Shown here piece by piece: positions 61,401 through 64,000 of a DNA stretch of 64,000 bases (the first letter of the stretch is position 1; every line of letters begins with the position of its first letter). The notes beneath the pieces were generated by a model. That model worked only from the letters and a program-made list of their open reading frames with translations, had not been told where the DNA came from and ran no database searches. A program made the position numbers and the translations under genes. Origin of the DNA: Brachionus manjavacas (lineage: Eukaryota; Rotifera; Eurotatoria; Ploima; Brachionidae); the NCBI GenBank assembly GCA_019054805.1, contig JAHQIY010000001.1, positions 7,888,501 to 7,952,500 of the forward strand, given 5' to 3'.

Positions 61401-62825
61401 ATGGAAGCTTTATCTATGACGAAAAGATTCCGCATTAATGAGAACGCCGAGTACCAGCAAATTCATCAGACTATTCAAACAATCAAAGAAAAATCTCTTA
61501 AGGACGAGAAAATTCTCGCCAGCATGACTAATAATCCACCTAAGTTCATTGACACCAAGCGTTTACTGAGTCGTCCATCGACCACCTCGCATGTTTACGG
61601 CCAAAACATGAATTCAAAAAATTCCAAGTCAAGTCCCAATGTGCTGTATAGCAAGTTTCTCATGCACCATTCGAAAAACAACGACAAAAAATCTCCTCTA
61701 AATGTGTCAAATGCAAACATCACTAACCAAAACACCACGAACATTGGCGATTTAGCGACCAAACAATCTGGTTTTAATTTGATCAATGGGTCCAACCAGT
61801 CTAGCCTGAACAGTGATGTTTTTGTAGATAGACTCAGCGATCAACGAATATTCAACAGACAATTTAAAATTCAAAATTTAGTTGAAAACGCGGGCAACAA
61901 ATCGGCACGGACTGTGGGAAGTGCAGTGCAGAATTATCCAAATAAATCAAAGCAACAGTTTTACAATCAAAACAGACCAAGAAATTCCATTCCAAGCTCG
62001 GCTCAGCCAAAAAGCAAAAAAGACGAAGTTTACAATTACCACAGTGCGGCAAATAGGCCTTCCAATTTTTCTATCTCATCTAATAAAAACAACGATTATC
62101 AATCCAACTCAATTTATTTAGATTACAAGTCTAAAAAAACAGCAAATTCATCCAGTGTTTATTACAATTTGGCTAGTGGCCGCAATCCGGCTGTGTTTAA
62201 TAATGAAGAGGCAAAAAATGTCAGGAATAGCGCGATGAGCCGCAAATTTGTTGGTTTTAATTTCAACGAAAATCACAACTCCCAGAATTTAATCCAAAAG
62301 CAAAAGAATCAGCTGGAGGATAATGTGTATATAAAGAGTACAGAAAGTTTTAATGACATATATTTTTCTGCGCCAAGTGGCGTGTTCTATGAGCAAAAGC
62401 CAGTGGAAAAAGGTGACACCAGACAAAAATCTGCATTAACTGAGGCCAGGAACAATTCACCACTGCCAACCGAATCTCCGGCGATTGTCAATTTGCTGTT
62501 GAATAACCAAAATAAGCTGTATGAATCGACTAAGCTTGTTTACGATGCCAAAAAGTATCCAAGTAACAGAAAAGAGCTGAGATTGAATGAAACAATTGGA
62601 GAAGGAGACGAGAAAAATGATGAGCAATTTGAAAAGAATAAAAAAGGGAGCAAGGATAACGAGAGAAGTTTGGATAAGTGCACTGACGACTATGATCCCA
62701 ATGAAAGTGCTTTGATCGCTGCTGTTTACAAAAAGTGCAACGAGTGGCTGGAAAAACATGTTATCCCAAATTTAGAATCCCATTCTAATACATCTAGTCC
62801 TACGTTAAATGAAACTATCAATTGA
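61401..62825 (+). CDS. Unrecognised 474-residue disordered protein
   Basis: Uninterrupted single-exon frame, markedly GC-richer than its flanks, ATG to TGA. The N-terminus is helical (YQQIHQTIQTIKEKSLKDEK). Most of the protein is Asn/Ser/Gln/Lys-rich and looks disordered (for example FSISSNKNNDYQSNSIYLDY). The acidic-basic stretch EGDEKNDEQFEKNKKGSKDN precedes a short conserved-looking C-terminal helix (ESALIAAVYKKCNEWLEKHV). That final helix is the best candidate for a binding motif. No signal peptide or membrane helix. I do not recognise a family. Because a single large exon in this genome is unusual, it could be the last exon of a gene or a truly intronless one; an acceptor-like TCCTAG lies four bases before the ATG. 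Confidence 0.7.
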   Translation: MEALSMTKRFRINENAEYQQIHQTIQTIKEKSLKDEKILASMTNNPPKFIDTKRLLSRPSTTSHVYGQNMNSKNSKSSPNVLYSKFLMHHSKNNDKKSPLNVSNANITNQNTTNIGDLATKQSGFNLINGSNQSSLNSDVFVDRLSDQRIFNRQFKIQNLVENAGNKSARTVGSAVQNYPNKSKQQFYNQNRPRNSIPSSAQPKSKKDEVYNYHSAANRPSNFSISSNKNNDYQSNSIYLDYKSKKTANSSSVYYNLASGRNPAVFNNEEAKNVRNSAMSRKFVGFNFNENHNSQNLIQKQKNQLEDNVYIKSTESFNDIYFSAPSGVFYEQKPVEKGDTRQKSALTEARNNSPLPTESPAIVNLLLNNQNKLYESTKLVYDAKKYPSNRKELRLNETIGEGDEKNDEQFEKNKKGSKDNERSLDKCTDDYDPNESALIAAVYKKCNEWLEKHVIPNLESHSNTSSPTLNETIN

Positions 62826-64000
62826 CATCTTATTGACTGGTTTTTTGAATGGTTCGATCCTGAGTTCGAAAATTTCCATTGCGATTTTAAGTGATTAAAA
62901 AGTGGTTCTATGGTGAAGTATTTTTTATTTGAAAAAGCAAACAATATTTAACATTAAATTCAACATTCAGAAATTTTGAATTTTTATTGTGTAAAATATT
63001 TTTTTTTTAATTAAATTTTGCAAAATTTTTATATTTTACCGTTATTAAAAGAGTGATTACGGAAATACATACTGACATAAAAAATAATTTATTTATAAAA
63101 ATCTACAGCTTATGTAATTAATTTTAATATTTTTTAAATTATTATTTACAATATTTAAAAGTACATTTTTTTTCTTTTTGGAAAATTATTTATTATTTAA
63201 ATTTAGACAAATTTTAATGTTATTTATTTTAAATTTTCCAAAAATTTAATTATCTTTTATTTTAAAACTTTTGATTATTTTTTTAAGTTTATTTAGTCAT
63301 TTTTTCTTCTTTTTTTTTAATTATTCTCTCTTTGTTCATTCCCTAAAATATCCCAGACATTAGCTTTTGTTAAATTATATTCAAATATCAGACGCTTTAA
63401 AATCACCTGAATCTATCATTGCATGTTTTGTTCATCATTTCTGTTCATCATTACAGTTCAGCTATTAATATTTTTTTGTATTCTTTCTTTTATTGAATAA
63501 TCAAAACCATCAATATCATCGGTTGTAAAGTGTAAATTTATCTTATCTTCAAGCTTCAAAATTTGAGCTATTACAAAATAATCATAGTATAAATTAAGAT
63601 TTTATAAATTGTTCACCTAAATTTAACAATGTTAACCTATCTTTATAATTTGACAAAAAGATTATTTTTAACTGTTCCTTGTAAAATTTATATCAATATA
63701 GGAAAAATAATTTTAGAATACAAATTTGTAAGAATGATGCTTCAAATTTAGAATTTAATATAAATATTATATTTTTGAAATCCAAAATTTTTTCAAGAGA
63801 GGTTGTGCATATTTAATGGGAAAATTCGCTCCCTAGACCATCCCATGTTTATGCCCATATTATATATCATTTTGAAGGTCATCATATTAGGATCATAAAA
63901 AAATATGTTTTACGTAAATAAAAGTTTGGGGCCATGAGATATAAGAGCTTAAAGACTACCAACTCTAAATATTTAAAATATAAGAAAAACGTATTAAAAT
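62826..64000. other. 3' flank and AT-rich intergenic DNA
   Basis: No gene recognised to the end of the window. A 12-base match to the tRNA-Gln 5' end (GGTTCTATGGTG at 62904-62915) is too short to call. Confidence 0.4.

Noticed and set aside
62904-62915. GGTTCTATGGTG, identical to the first 12 bases of the tRNA-Gln genes
   Set aside because: The match ends after 12 bases and no cloverleaf can be drawn; too short to call a tRNA fragment.
1-64000. CRISPR arrays, operons or bacterial promoters
   Set aside because: The gene content, introns and tRNA form are eukaryotic; repeats seen are transposon termini and microsatellites.

Overview
The window is nuclear DNA from an animal with a very AT-rich, intron-bearing genome. 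It holds ATM kinase, a cationic amino acid transporter, NKAIN, LENG8/Thp3 and rhodopsin-family GPCRs, all with GT-AG introns (many only 45-60 nt, some 0.7-1.7 kb), plus eukaryotic tRNA-Gln genes and several LINE and DNA-transposon families. The extreme AT content, the mobile elements and the AG acceptor-like sites just before many start codons would fit a rotifer (for example Brachionus), but that is an inference, not something the sequence proves.

Layout. 1-6.1 kb is a pile of LINE retrotransposons: a plus-strand CR1/L2-like element (ORF1, endonuclease and RT, frameshifted) abuts a minus-strand LINE with a CCHC ORF1, followed by 3' remnants of two LINE families. 6.6-18.2 kb holds two near-identical minus-strand GPCR genes flanking an eight-exon plus-strand SLC7/CAT transporter, then an unrecognised 240-aa minus-strand gene; inverted-repeat elements lie between them. 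18.8-25.3 kb is a transposon nest: a hAT-type MITE with a perfect 8-bp target duplication, small fold-back elements, and a decayed minus-strand LINE split by a TA-flanked element that itself contains a broken hAT transposase.

26.6-30.7 kb is LENG8 (minus). 32.2-34.5 kb has LINE RT remnants and an inverted pair of tRNA-Gln genes. 35.6-36.7 kb is NKAIN (plus), followed by an unrecognised serine-rich gene (minus). 39.2-53.7 kb is a complete ATM gene (plus, about 2,985 residues in at least 17 exons, one of 4 kb) with a fold-back MITE in an intron. 54.7-55.5 kb is an unrecognised 229-aa gene (minus). Two more identical tRNA-Gln genes and a long hairpin lie in a gene-poor AT desert, and a 474-aa disordered protein gene lies at 61.4-62.8 kb.

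The genes are unrelated housekeeping or signalling loci, each with its own introns; nothing indicates an operon. Spliced models were built by hand from GT/AG sites, reading-frame phase and recalled family members. Most close exactly in frame. Two junctions do not (LENG8 exon 4/5 and ATM exon 7/8) and are flagged. No clearly novel multi-gene system is visible; the most unusual structures are the nested transposon, the sharply bounded GPCR paralogue identity and the fold-back elements.
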